From Pseudomonas vanderleydeniana (GTDB taxonomy: Bacteria; Pseudomonadota; Gammaproteobacteria; Pseudomonadales; Pseudomonadaceae): 64,000 bases of DNA. The notes under the pieces were generated by a model. The model saw only the letters and a list, made by a program, of their open reading frames with translations, had not been told where the DNA came from and made no database searches. Of this stretch, positions 18,148-27,247 are shown piece by piece. Position 1 is the first letter of the stretch, and each line of letters begins with the position of its first letter. The position numbers were made by a program, and so were the translations under genes. The DNA is taken from positions 2,220,001 through 2,284,000 of the forward strand of contig NZ_CP077093.1 of assembly GCF_014268755.2 (NCBI RefSeq). Reading direction: 5' to 3'.

Positions 18148-20141
18148 CAGGCGTGACTCCGGATCCGTGCGAGGGTGTTGAGTACCCGTTCCGGAATTTC
18201 GAAGCGCCGGCGGTTGAGGATGATGCCGTCGACCCGCTTGAACGCCGTGTTGAGGGTCGTCAGGGCATTTTCCAGGATCGGTACGGTGGTGGTTTCCGCC
18301 TCGATGATCAGGGTGATCAGGTCGGCCTGGCGCAGGATCACGAAGGCTTCCTGGTTGGAGAAGAATGCGCCGGCGTTGAGCAGCAGGATTTCTCCGGGCT
18401 GCGCCGGCCCCTCGCCTTCGACGCGCACGTTGTGACCGCGCTGGCGCAGCAGTTCGCTCAGGTGTTCGATGACGAAGCTGACGCCCTCGTTGTGGCGGGC
18501 CGAGGTCAGGCCGATGCTCAGCCCGTGCTCGGCGACCCGTTCCAGCGGCAGTACCCCGTATAGCCGGTACATGCTCGCGGTGAAGGCGGTGCGCCGGCGA
18601 GGATCGTTGTCGCTGATGTCCTGCAGGCTGGTCCAGACCTTGACCCCGAAGCGCGACTCGATCTTGTCGCCGTCGTGGATGCGCTGGTCCAGCAGGTAGA
18701 AGAAATACAGGGCCAGCAGGCCGACCGCCAGGCTCAGCGGGATCGCCAGCAGGACCATGCTCAGGCTTTTCGGGAAGACCCGGCGTTCATTGAGAGTGGC
18801 CTGCTCGATGATCGCGATGTTGCTGATCTGGCTCTTGTCCAGCTCGCGGTCGATCCGGGCCTTCTCGGTGCTGTCGCTGTACAGCGCGAAGCTCTTCTCG
18901 GCGGCATCGAGTTCGCGTTGCAGGCGCGACATCTCGGGTTCGATGGCCAGGGCCTGGCGACGGTCCTGCTCGAGCTGGTCAAGCTGGGTCTTCTGTTGTG
19001 CGGCCTGGGTCTGCAGGCGGCTGAGGCTGGCCTGCTGGTCGGCGAAGCTGTTCTGCAGGCGGGTGTAGACCGGGTTCGGTGCCAGGTTGTCGGAACGCTG
19101 GACCACCGCATTCTGCGACTTGAGCAGCTTCTCCAGGTTGGCGATGGCGGTGTCCATGGCCTTGACCGGCGGTGCGCCTTCCTTGAAGGTGCGCAGCATC
19201 TCCTGGCGCTCGATCTGCTTGGAGTTGATCCGCTGTTGCAGGTCCTGGCGATCGGGGTTGATGCTCATCTGCCGACCGATGCTGATTTCCTTCTTCATGC
19301 TGTTGAGCTGCGCCTGGATACGTTCCAGGCCACTGCGGGTCGAAGCCACGGCGCGGGTGGTGTTCAGATGCTCGCCACGCAGGTTGTTGAGGTTGCGCGA
19401 GATATCGTTCAGGCGCTCGGAAATGCTCACCGCCCCCAGCTCGTTGAGGTGGGCCTCGATCTTTTTCTTGTAGTCGAGGATGCGAGCCTGGGTCGCCTTG
19501 CTTTCGCTTTCATAGAAGGTATAGAGGCTCTTGCGCCCGAGGCTGCGGGTACGCTCCTGCTCGTACTGTTCGATCCAGTTCTGGACGATGGTCTGGGCCA
19601 CCGCCGGGTTGTTCCAGGTGAAACTGATCTCCATCACCGAGGAGCCGGCGGCGTGGGTCACGCTGAAGTTCTTCGACAACTGGTCGGCCAGGCGTTCGAC
19701 CGGGGTTTGCTTCTCCACCAGGCCCAGCAGTTGCAGGAGGCCGCGGCCAGCGTCGACCAGGGCCTGCACGGTACTTTTGGCCAGGCTCTTGAGTGTGCCG
19801 AGGAAACCTTCCTGGGGCGGTACCCTGGACAGCTCGTTGAGGTACTGTTCGGCCACCAGGCGGGCGATCGGGCGTCCGGTCAGCATGCGCTCCTCGTCGA
19901 GAATCGGGTCACGCTGGGCACTGGGAATGATGGTTGCCTGGCGGTCGGAAATCTCGATCGGCAGGGTGCTGGTGTCGCGCCCCGGCTTGACCAGCAGCAG
20001 CGCCGTGGACTCGTAGCGGTTGGGCAGCAGGAAGGCACCCAGCAGGATGATGATCAAGGTCACCATGACGGTGATTTTCACTTCCCGCTTGAAAATGAAA
20101 AACAGGCGCAACAAATCGCGGAAGGAGCGGATATTGATCAT
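18147..20141 (-). CDS. pslE: PslE-like Wzz/Wzc-type co-polymerase with degenerate kinase domain
   Basis: 664 residues. It has an N-terminal Wzz domain with a membrane helix (about 22-42), a long periplasmic coiled-coil region (about 200-440, including the GNVR-like segment), a second membrane helix (about 470-495) and a C-terminal domain related to Wzc/CpsD tyrosine kinases. The kinase P-loop position reads GLTSARHNEGVS (from residue 544) and lacks the GKS/T lysine; no Tyr-rich tail is visible. It would set chain length and pair with the outer-membrane protein PslD as an export platform. Length matches PslE. Confidence 0.9.
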   Translation of the reverse strand: MINIRSFRDLLRLFFIFKREVKITVMVTLIIILLGAFLLPNRYESTALLLVKPGRDTSTLPIEISDRQATIIPSAQRDPILDEERMLTGRPIARLVAEQYLNELSRVPPQEGFLGTLKSLAKSTVQALVDAGRGLLQLLGLVEKQTPVERLADQLSKNFSVTHAAGSSVMEISFTWNNPAVAQTIVQNWIEQYEQERTRSLGRKSLYTFYESESKATQARILDYKKKIEAHLNELGAVSISERLNDISRNLNNLRGEHLNTTRAVASTRSGLERIQAQLNSMKKEISIGRQMSINPDRQDLQQRINSKQIERQEMLRTFKEGAPPVKAMDTAIANLEKLLKSQNAVVQRSDNLAPNPVYTRLQNSFADQQASLSRLQTQAAQQKTQLDQLEQDRRQALAIEPEMSRLQRELDAAEKSFALYSDSTEKARIDRELDKSQISNIAIIEQATLNERRVFPKSLSMVLLAIPLSLAVGLLALYFFYLLDQRIHDGDKIESRFGVKVWTSLQDISDNDPRRRTAFTASMYRLYGVLPLERVAEHGLSIGLTSARHNEGVSFVIEHLSELLRQRGHNVRVEGEGPAQPGEILLLNAGAFFSNQEAFVILRQADLITLIIEAETTTVPILENALTTLNTAFKRVDGIILNRRRFEIPERVLNTLARIRSHA

Positions 20142-20159
20142 GTGTGTTGTCCTTAACGA

Positions 20160-20933
20160 TCAGTTGCTGTTTTCACGCAGGTTGTAGTTCACGCCGATAC
20201 CGATCGATTTCTGGAACGGAATCAGTTGGTTCAGGTAGAGATCGACCCACTCGATGCCATTGCCTACATGGGATTTGGGCACGAAGACCACGTCGCCGCG
20301 CTGCAGCAGTACCGGTGGCCGGTTGCTGACACCGGCGAGCATGGTGTCGCGGTAGTCGAAGAAGTAGGTCTTGTAGCGGCCGTCGTCTTCCTGACGCAGC
20401 AGCGCGACATTGCGACTGTCCCCCACCGGCAACAGGCCACCGGCACCGATCAGTGCCTGTTCCAGGGTGGTGGCGGTGGTTACCGACAGGTTGTTCGGGT
20501 TGCGTACCGAACCGCCAACGAACACGGTATTGCCCGGCGAGGTGGAAATGTTCACCGTCAGCGCCGAGTCCTGGTAGATGTTCTTGAGCTTGTCCTGCAG
20601 GAACACGGTGAGCTCCTGTGGGGTCAGGCCCGCCGCCTTGACGTTGCCGATATACGGATAGGCGAAGCTGCCGTCGTTCATCACCGTGAACAGGGTCAGC
20701 TCGTAGATGGAGTTGGCGGTGAAGGCGGAGATCGACGGCGCCTCGCCGGTGTTGCGCACGATACGCAAGGTGTCGCCGGCCCGGATGCGCTGCGCCGGCA
20801 GGGGCTTGCCGGCCAGTGCCTCGCCCGCCCTGTGACCTTCCTGCAGCACATTTTTCTGTGGCAGCACCACCTTGGCCGGGATGCTGCAGGCGCTGAGCAA
20901 TAGAACACTGAAGATCAGCAAGGGGGTTTTCAT
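20160..20933 (-). CDS. pslD: PslD-like Wza-family outer-membrane polysaccharide export lipoprotein
   Basis: 257 residues with a lipoprotein signal (LLLSACSIPAKV, lipobox cysteine at about 16), a Poly_export domain (IRAGDTLRIVRNTGEAPSI...AYPYIGNVKAAGLTPQEL) and an SLBB-type segment (NTVFVGGSVRNPNNLSV...LIGAGGLL). It would form the outer-membrane end of the export path with PslE. It starts 69 bp after pslB, so pslC is missing from its P. aeruginosa position. Eighteen bases separate it from pslE. Confidence 0.9.
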   Translation of the reverse strand: MKTPLLIFSVLLLSACSIPAKVVLPQKNVLQEGHRAGEALAGKPLPAQRIRAGDTLRIVRNTGEAPSISAFTANSIYELTLFTVMNDGSFAYPYIGNVKAAGLTPQELTVFLQDKLKNIYQDSALTVNISTSPGNTVFVGGSVRNPNNLSVTTATTLEQALIGAGGLLPVGDSRNVALLRQEDDGRYKTYFFDYRDTMLAGVSNRPPVLLQRGDVVFVPKSHVGNGIEWVDLYLNQLIPFQKSIGIGVNYNLRENSN

Positions 20934-21002
20934 GGGTCGATTTTCCTGTCGTGCATGTTTACAGCTCCCTCACGGGCTGGGTGGTACTGAGCTTGCCGTG
21001 TT

Positions 21003-22460
21003 TCAGGATTTGCCGGCTTCGACGGGCACCCGCCCATAGATATCGGTGAAACGCACGATATCGTCTTCGCCCAGGTACTCGCCGCTCTGTACCTCGATCA
21101 TCACCAGGTCGATCACCCCGGGGTTGACCAGGCGGTGGGTCTTGCCCGGCTTGATGAAGGTCGATTCGTTGGTATCGAGCAGGAATTCGTGCTCGCCGTT
21201 GGTGACCCGGGCCATGCCGCTGACGACGATCCAGTGCTCGCTGCGGTGGTGGTGCATTTGCAGCGAGAGCGAGGCGTCGGGCTTGACCACGATGCGCTTG
21301 ATCTTGAAGCGCTTGCCTTCCTCCAGCACGGTGTAGGTCCCCCACGGCCGGGTGACCGTGCGATGCAGGCGATAGGCTTCGTGGCCCTGGCGCTTGAGCT
21401 CCTGGGCGATGAGTTTCACATCCTGGCTGCGCTTGCTGTCGGCGACCAGCAGGGCGTCGGGTGTGTCGATGATGATCAGGTCCTTGAGACCGACCCCGCC
21501 GACCAGGCGCTTGCGTGAGTCGATGTAGCAGTTGTGCACGTCGAACAGTACGGTTTCGCCGTTGCACTGGTTGCCGTTGGCATCGGCCGGGGTCAGGTCG
21601 CGTACCGCCTGCCACGAGCCGATGTCGCTCCAGCCCAGCTGGCAGGGCACGACCGCGACCTTCTTCGAACGCTCCATCAGCGCATAGTCGATGGAGATGT
21701 CCGGAGCCAGGCCCAGGGTCTTGCCGTCGAGTTCCAGTTGCAGTTCCTGGCTGCCCTCGCGGCCATGGCTGTGGGCCAGGCATTCGGTCATGGCCGCCAG
21801 TACATCCGGGGCGTGTTCCTGCAGTTCGCGCAGTACCACGTCGGCGCGCATGCAGAACATGCCGGCGTTCCACAGGTGCAGGCCGCCGTCGACGTAGCGC
21901 TGGGCCGTGGCTGCATCGGGTTTCTCGACGAAACGCGCGACCTGGAAGCTGCCCTCGTCCAGGGCCTGGCCTTTCTCGATGTAGCCAAAGCCGGTCTCCG
22001 CCTGGGTCGGTACCAGGCCGAAGGTCACCAGCCAGCCCTGGTCCGCCAGTTTGCGCGCGCTCTGGACCGCCTTGGCGAAGGCGTCCAGATCCTTGATCAG
22101 GTGATCCGCCGGCAGTACCAGCAGTTGTGCGTCCTCGCCGTAGAGCCGGGAGACGTGCAGGGCGGCAGCGGCTATGGCCGGTGCGGTGTTGCGCCCGAAG
22201 GGTTCCAGGATGAAGTCCAGGGCCGTGCCGCCCTTGTTCAGCAGGCGATAGTCATCCAGGGTACGAAAGAACACTTCCCGGTTGGTCACGGTCAACAGGC
22301 GTTGGACATCGGCCAGGCCGGTGGCACGGCGGAAGGTCTTCTGCAGCAGGCTCTCGCCATCGGGCAGGCGCATGAAGGGCTTGGGCATCGCTTCGCGCGA
22401 AACCGGCCAGAGTCGGGTACCGGCGCCGCCGGCGATGATGCAGGGAATGAGCAGGCTCAT
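21003..22460 (-). CDS. pslB: PslB-like mannose-1-P guanylyltransferase / mannose-6-P isomerase
   Basis: 485 residues, bifunctional. The N-terminal GDP-mannose pyrophosphorylase domain has the signature GGAGTRLWPVSREAMPKPF; the C-terminal cupin phosphomannose isomerase has metal ligands in MHHHRSEHWIVVSG. It makes GDP-mannose from fructose-6-P/mannose-1-P for mannose-containing exopolysaccharides; AlgA and WbpW are paralogues. Position next to pslA assigns it to this locus. The start ATG is 1 bp after the pslA stop. Confidence 0.93.
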   Translation of the reverse strand: MSLLIPCIIAGGAGTRLWPVSREAMPKPFMRLPDGESLLQKTFRRATGLADVQRLLTVTNREVFFRTLDDYRLLNKGGTALDFILEPFGRNTAPAIAAAALHVSRLYGEDAQLLVLPADHLIKDLDAFAKAVQSARKLADQGWLVTFGLVPTQAETGFGYIEKGQALDEGSFQVARFVEKPDAATAQRYVDGGLHLWNAGMFCMRADVVLRELQEHAPDVLAAMTECLAHSHGREGSQELQLELDGKTLGLAPDISIDYALMERSKKVAVVPCQLGWSDIGSWQAVRDLTPADANGNQCNGETVLFDVHNCYIDSRKRLVGGVGLKDLIIIDTPDALLVADSKRSQDVKLIAQELKRQGHEAYRLHRTVTRPWGTYTVLEEGKRFKIKRIVVKPDASLSLQMHHHRSEHWIVVSGMARVTNGEHEFLLDTNESTFIKPGKTHRLVNPGVIDLVMIEVQSGEYLGEDDIVRFTDIYGRVPVEAGKS

Positions 22461-22461
22461 G

Positions 22462-23898
22462 TCAGAAGGCCTCGCGTGTCAGGAGCACTGCCGGGACAGT
22501 GCGGAACAGAATGTAGAGATCGAACCAGATCGACCAGTTCTCGATGTACTCCAGGTCGAACTCCACCCGTTTCTCGATCTTTTCCAGGGTGTCGGTTTCA
22601 CCGCGATAGCCATTGATTTGTGCCAGCCCGGTGATCCCTGGCTTGACCCGATGGCGCGAGGTGTATTCCTTTACCGCTTCTTCGAACAGGATGCCAGCTG
22701 CCTTGGTCGCAGTGGCGTGGGGGCGCGGGCCGACCATGGACATGCTGCCGAGGAAGACATTGAACAGTTGCGGCAGCTCGTCGAGGCTGGTCTTGCGAAT
22801 GAAGCGCCCGACCCGGGTGATCCGCGGGTCGCCGCGGGTAGTCTGTTTCTCGGCGTTGGCGTCGGCCTGGTGCTGGTGCATCGAGCGGAACTTGAACACC
22901 TCGATCAGCCGGTTGTTGTAGCCATAGCGTTTCTGGCGGAACAGGACCGGACCGGGCGAGTCGAGCTTGATCGCGATCGCCACCAGCAACATGATCGGTG
23001 CCAGCAGCAACAGCGCGATGCTCGACAGCACCATGTCCTCCAGCCGCTTGAACATCGGCGACCAGCCGCGCAGGGGCATCTCGGAGGCGTTGAACATCGG
23101 CAGGTTGGCGACTTCGGTGATGCGGTTGTGGGCATGGCGGAAGGCGACCATGTCCGGCACCAGCAGCACGTTGACCGGTAGCCGGCGCAGTTCGCGAATG
23201 ATGTAGTCCATGCGGTTTTCCGCCGACCAGGGCAGGGCGACCAGCACCTGGGTCACCGTTTCCTCGCGGATCAGCCGCTCCAGGTCGCTGGAGTTGCCCA
23301 GCAGCGGCAGGTTGACCATGGTTTTCGGCAGCCGGCTGATGCGGTCGTCGATGAAACCGATCACTCCGGAGCGGATGTCCTGGTGTTGGGACAGGTATTC
23401 GGCCAGGCGCTGGCCGTTCTCGGTGGCACCGAGGATCACCGCATTCTGCAGGAAGATTCCGCGTTGCATCAGTTGCTGGAACAGTGCCAGCAGGATCAGC
23501 CGTTCGACGCCGAACAGGGTCAGGCTGGCGATGAACCAGACCAGCAGTTGCGTATTGTCCAGGTAGTTGAACAGCTGCAGCCCATGGTGCATGAACAGCA
23601 GCAGGCAGAAGGCCGAGGACCAGGCGATGAGGGTGATCTGGAAACGCAGCAGGTTGCTGAATATGGCCTCGGCATAGACTCCCAGCGCCTGGAAGATCAG
23701 TACGCTGATGACGCCGAAGAACAGCAGGATGGTCAGGTAGCTGCGGGTGATGTCCGGGGTCTGTTCGCGCAGGTAGATCAGGAACAGCAGGCCGGGCAGG
23801 ATGGCGGTCAGTCCGTGGACCAGGCGAATGCCGAACAGGAAGTACTCGACCATGCTCGGCCGAGTGAGAAACAGGCTGTCGACTGGCTGCAAACGCAT
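22462..23898 (-). CDS. pslA: PslA-like undecaprenyl-phosphate glycosyl-1-P transferase
   Basis: 478 residues, the same length as P. aeruginosa PslA. It has an N-terminal region with about four membrane helices, a CoA-binding-like/Rossmann segment ([21 protein letters not shown]) and the C-terminal Bac_transf domain ([54 protein letters not shown]). It starts Psl synthesis by transferring sugar-1-phosphate to undecaprenyl phosphate. It is the first gene of the 15.1-kb operon and is preceded by a strong purine-rich leader (AAGGAAGGGGG). Confidence 0.92.
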   Translation of the reverse strand: MRLQPVDSLFLTRPSMVEYFLFGIRLVHGLTAILPGLLFLIYLREQTPDITRSYLTILLFFGVISVLIFQALGVYAEAIFSNLLRFQITLIAWSSAFCLLLFMHHGLQLFNYLDNTQLLVWFIASLTLFGVERLILLALFQQLMQRGIFLQNAVILGATENGQRLAEYLSQHQDIRSGVIGFIDDRISRLPKTMVNLPLLGNSSDLERLIREETVTQVLVALPWSAENRMDYIIRELRRLPVNVLLVPDMVAFRHAHNRITEVANLPMFNASEMPLRGWSPMFKRLEDMVLSSIALLLLAPIMLLVAIAIKLDSPGPVLFRQKRYGYNNRLIEVFKFRSMHQHQADANAEKQTTRGDPRITRVGRFIRKTSLDELPQLFNVFLGSMSMVGPRPHATATKAAGILFEEAVKEYTSRHRVKPGITGLAQINGYRGETDTLEKIEKRVEFDLEYIENWSIWFDLYILFRTVPAVLLTREAF

Positions 23899-24334
23899 TG
23901 AGACCCCCTTCCTTTTCTACCTTCTCGAAATCGCCACTGCCAGGCAATTCGGTAGGTCATTCCTATATCAACGTCCCAGGGCTTTGCGCCGCCCCCATCC
24001 CTGGTAGCTGATTTATATGTCGGTTGGGACCGTTCCAGGCTGGTGTTCAGGCAAGGATAGGTCCTACTGCTCTTATGGTCTTAGCTGACATGTGTGTACA
24101 TTTTTTCCTTTCGTGTACAAGGAGTAGGCTTGAGTAAAGCTCATGAAACACAGGGTCGCTAATTGAATGACAGCATGTAGCTGAAAAAAGTCGGCGACGT
24201 CGTGGTTTTGTGGGGCGGGCCCGGTCTAGAGCGTGCGTTGAACCGATGGGTGAAATAAATGCAGGGTATGACAAGTCGTTTGCGGCCTGCTGTGGTCACA
24301 TTTTTCAAGGCCGTCGACACAGGAGGAAACGCCG
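23899..24334. promoter_or_regulatory. Divergent control region between pslA and the lipid-kinase gene
   Basis: 436 bp without a convincing gene. On the minus strand a TATAAA-like element (complement of 24012-24017) lies about 115 bp upstream of pslA and could be a -10. The pslA ribosome-binding region contains AGGA within AAGGAAGGGGG, compatible with an RsmA/CsrA site (inference). Two direct copies of GTGTACA lie near 24091 and 24113, each containing the palindrome TGTACA. The lipid-kinase ribosome-binding site (AGGAGGAA) is at about 24320. Confidence 0.45.
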
Positions 24335-25234
24335 ATGAGCGAACGCAAGGCATTGCTGATTCTGCATGGCAAGCAGGCCCTCAATGAGGACGTCAGGACG
24401 GCTGTCGAGGACAGGCGCCGGGAAGGCTGGGAACTGGCCGTACGGTTGACCTGGGAGGCGGGTGACGCACAGCGTCTGGTGCATGAGGCGCTGCAACTGG
24501 GCTACCGCTATCTGATTGCCGGGGGCGGTGACGGTACCCTGCGCGACATCGCCGAGGCCCTGGCCCTGGCTGACACCCAGGCGAGCCTGGTGTTGATGCC
24601 GCTGGGTACCGCCAATGATTTCGCCCGGGCCGCCGGTGTGCCGCTGGAGCCCGCCGGGGCTCTGCAACTGCTGGATGTCCCGGCTCGCTCGATCGACCTC
24701 GGCGCGGTAGGTGGGCAGGTGTTCCTGAACATGGCCACCGGTGGTTTCGGCAGCCAGGTGACGGCCAATACATCCGAGGACCTGAAGAAGGTGCTGGGCG
24801 GTGCTGCCTACCTGTTCACCGGGCTGTCACGCTTTGGCGAGCTGCATGCCGCCTATGGCGAATTGCAGGGGCCGGATTTCCACTGGCGCGGCGAGCTGCT
24901 GGCGCTGGGGATCGGCAATGGCCGCCAGGCCGGTGGCGGGCACGAACTGTGTCCGCAGGCGCTGGTCGATGACGGCCTGCTCGATATCAGCATCCTGCCG
25001 GCGCCCCAGGAGGTGGTCGGCACCCTGCGCCGTTTGATGAGCGACGGTTGGGGCCTGGACAACATGTTCGTCCGGGCGCGGCTGCCCTGGGTCGAGATCA
25101 AGGTCGCCGAGGGGCTGTACCTGAATCTTGATGGCGAACCCCTGGAGAGCGACAGCCTGCGCTTCGAGGCGCGTCCCGGGGCACTGCGGGTGCACTTGCC
25201 GGCGGATTCGCCGCTGCTCAGTCGTCGAGACTGA
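24335..25234 (+). CDS. yegS: YegS-family lipid/diacylglycerol-type kinase
   Basis: 299 residues with the DAGK catalytic domain: nucleotide-binding GGGDGTLRDIAEAL (about 66-79), LMPLGTANDFARA, and the C-terminal beta-domain with NGRQAGGGHELCPQALVDDG. The family phosphorylates lipids such as phosphatidylglycerol or diacylglycerol using ATP; the true substrate here is unknown. A strong AGGAGGAA ribosome-binding site precedes the ATG. The last 17 bp overlap the 3' end of the convergent response-regulator gene. Confidence 0.92.
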   Translation: MSERKALLILHGKQALNEDVRTAVEDRRREGWELAVRLTWEAGDAQRLVHEALQLGYRYLIAGGGDGTLRDIAEALALADTQASLVLMPLGTANDFARAAGVPLEPAGALQLLDVPARSIDLGAVGGQVFLNMATGGFGSQVTANTSEDLKKVLGGAAYLFTGLSRFGELHAAYGELQGPDFHWRGELLALGIGNGRQAGGGHELCPQALVDDGLLDISILPAPQEVVGTLRRLMSDGWGLDNMFVRARLPWVEIKVAEGLYLNLDGEPLESDSLRFEARPGALRVHLPADSPLLSRRD

Positions 25235-25877
25235 TGATGCGTTCGCGGACGGCGAACAGCACCAGGCCGGCGACGTCGAAGATCTGCAGGCGCTTCATGA
25301 TCTGCGCGCGGTGAGTCTCCACGGTCTTGATGCTCAGGCCCAGGCCATTGGCGATCTCCCGGGTGGATTTTCCGCGCACGATCAGCCGGAGGATCTCCAG
25401 CTGGCGTCCGGTCAGGTTGTGGGTCTGGGCCTGTGCCGGCGAATGCCGCTGGGCCTGGGTCAGGGCCTGGTTGATCACCGTGTGGGCGATCGCCGGGCTG
25501 AGGTAGCGCTCGTTGTTGCGCAAGGCTTCCAGGGCCTGGGCCAGTTCGGTCGCGGTGGTGTCCTTGAGCAGGTAGCCATGGGCACCGATCTCCAACGCCT
25601 GCATGATCAGTTGCGGGTCGGTGTGCATCGACAGGATCAGCACCTTGCTCTGCGGACGAACCGCCTGCAACTGGCGCAGGGCGTCGAGCCCGCCGGTATC
25701 GCGCATCGACAGGTCGAGCAGGATGATGTCCGGATCCAGGCGTTCGACGGCCTCGAGCAACTGCGCGCCATCGCTGGCTTCGCCGATCACGGCGTAGCCC
25801 GGAATCTCCAGTACCAGGGCACGGACACCGGCCCTGATCAGTGAGTGGTCATCCACAAGAAGTAGGTTGCAGGTCAT
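25218..25877 (-). CDS. NarL/FixJ-family response regulator
   Basis: 219 residues. Receiver domain (LLLVDDHSLIRAGV; phosphoacceptor D55 in IILLDLSM; Lys in LLKD) and LuxR-type helix-turn-helix (LTGRQLEILRLIVRGKSTRE, then IANGLGLSIKTVETHRAQI). It receives phosphate from the adjacent kinase and activates unknown promoters. It is coupled to the kinase gene by a 4-bp ATGA overlap. It is co-linear with neither psl nor cheV, so the regulon is open. Confidence 0.92.
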   Translation of the reverse strand: MTCNLLLVDDHSLIRAGVRALVLEIPGYAVIGEASDGAQLLEAVERLDPDIILLDLSMRDTGGLDALRQLQAVRPQSKVLILSMHTDPQLIMQALEIGAHGYLLKDTTATELAQALEALRNNERYLSPAIAHTVINQALTQAQRHSPAQAQTHNLTGRQLEILRLIVRGKSTREIANGLGLSIKTVETHRAQIMKRLQIFDVAGLVLFAVRERIISLDD

Positions 25878-26764
25878 AGAACCTTATTCGTACTGGCTCG
25901 TTCGAGGGCGCGGGGGGCCCAGGGAAGAAGGGCTTCGATTTGCGTACCTTTGCCGGGTCCGCTGGTGACTGTCAATCGGCCGCCCAACTGTTCGGCGCGC
26001 TCGACCATGCCGGCCATGCCGCGTTGGCCCTGTTCAGCGGGATTGGCGGCGGGAGAGAAGCCCTGGCCATCATCGGCGATAGACAGCGACAGGCCTTCGG
26101 GAAGGCGTTTGAGACGTACCAGCAGATTGTCGGCCCGGGCATGGCGCAGGACATTGGTGACAGCCTCCTGGGTGATGCGAAAGGCGGTCACGGCCATTTC
26201 CTCGGGCAGCCCGGACAACTGCTGGTGGCATTCCAGGCTCCAGTGCAGCGGGGTGTTGCCCAGGGTCTTGAGCAAGTGCGCGCGCAGGCTGGCCTCCAGG
26301 CCCAGGCTGGTCAACTGGCGTGGGTTGAGAATGGCCGAGACGTCGCGGACCTTGGCCAGGGTTTCATCCAGGGTGCTGTTGAGGTCCGCACACTGGCTAC
26401 GCAGTTCTTCCGGCAGGCGGCCTTGCAACCACTGGGTCTGCAAGCGCGCGGCCGTGAGCAGTTGGCCAATGTCGTCGTGCAGTTCGCGACTCAGGCGGTG
26501 GCGCTCGTTCTCCTGCACCTGCAACAGGCGGTCGGCCAGTTCCTGGGGCTGGAAATTGATCGATGTGCGCGAGTCGCGATACTGCAGCCAGAGGCTGGCC
26601 AGTGCGGCGAGGTTCAGCGCCAGCAGCCACAGGGACAGCCCCGAGCCTTGTCGGCAGAGCGCCAGGCTGGTAACGGCCGAGGCCGCGCAGAACAGCACGG
26701 TCAATCGACGGGCGTTCTTTCGCGAGGGAAACCAGGGCTTTAATAACTTGAGGCTGGCGTACAT
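25874..26764 (-). CDS. NarX/DegS-type sensor histidine kinase
   Basis: 296 residues from ATG 26764; a TTG at 26779 would add five. Two membrane helices (about 21-37 and 42-62) with almost no periplasmic loop suggest sensing within or at the membrane. HisKA_3 domain with phosphoacceptor H96 (ERHRLSRELHDDIGQLL) and HATPase_c (ITQEAVTNVLRHARA, DDGQGF, GQRGMAGMVERAEQLGG). It forms a two-component pair with the downstream response regulator through an ATGA overlap. The signal is unknown. Confidence 0.9.
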   Translation of the reverse strand: MYASLKLLKPWFPSRKNARRLTVLFCAASAVTSLALCRQGSGLSLWLLALNLAALASLWLQYRDSRTSINFQPQELADRLLQVQENERHRLSRELHDDIGQLLTAARLQTQWLQGRLPEELRSQCADLNSTLDETLAKVRDVSAILNPRQLTSLGLEASLRAHLLKTLGNTPLHWSLECHQQLSGLPEEMAVTAFRITQEAVTNVLRHARADNLLVRLKRLPEGLSLSIADDGQGFSPAANPAEQGQRGMAGMVERAEQLGGRLTVTSGPGKGTQIEALLPWAPRALERASTNKVL

Positions 26765-27247
26765 AGCGTGTGGAGCCAAAGAGTGTCTGGTACAAAGAGC
26801 CCAAGTGCAACCACTGACAGGACTCTGTTTAAAAAACCTTTACGGTTCAATCTTCTGGTACAACTTGATATAGGAATTGTGGCTAAGTGCTATTATTTTT
26901 TGGATCCTATACGGGATGTTCAGGAAATCATTTTGCCATCAAGTACATAAGCAAGCGGGCAGCATAGTAGCACTTCGTTTAAGGTTGGTCGTCCCTGTTG
27001 ATATATGTCCAATCGGTCAGCTTTTTTGTACGCCGGTTCCAGAAGACGCGCCGGGCAGCTCTCGCGATCGATTCATGTTTGAAATCATCGCAGTTTATCG
27101 TGCTGCTCTTTCTGCGCATAAGAAGGCCCGGCACAAAACACCGAAAGTTGCTCTTTAGTTGATCTGGCTGCTCTTGACCGTGAGAGTGTATCTGCACTTG
27201 GCGGGGGCAGGCGCCTGGCATGCAGGCCTGGCCCCTGGCACGGTGGT
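26765..27247. other. AT-rich intergenic region without a supported gene
   Basis: A 483-bp gap between the divergently placed kinase gene and the 3' end of the Hpt gene. The part from about 26815 to 27165 is clearly AT-richer than its surroundings (runs such as TTTAAAAAACC, TATTATTTTTTGG). It must contain the kinase promoter. The only open frame of note (26877-27158, 93 codons) has no ribosome-binding site or recognisable protein features. A GC-rich partly palindromic segment (27203-27240) may end Hpt transcription. Confidence 0.5.

Noticed and set aside
20959..21873. A 304-codon minus-strand frame overlapping pslB in another phase
   Set aside because: Gly/Arg/Pro-rich translation without domains; PslB in the same region is complete with both enzyme signatures.
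24047..24274. A 75-codon minus-strand open frame upstream of pslA
   Set aside because: No ribosome-binding site or protein-like features; overlaps the presumed control region.
26877..27158. A 93-codon open frame in the AT-rich gap
   Set aside because: No ribosome-binding site, no conserved features and atypical composition; probably noncoding.
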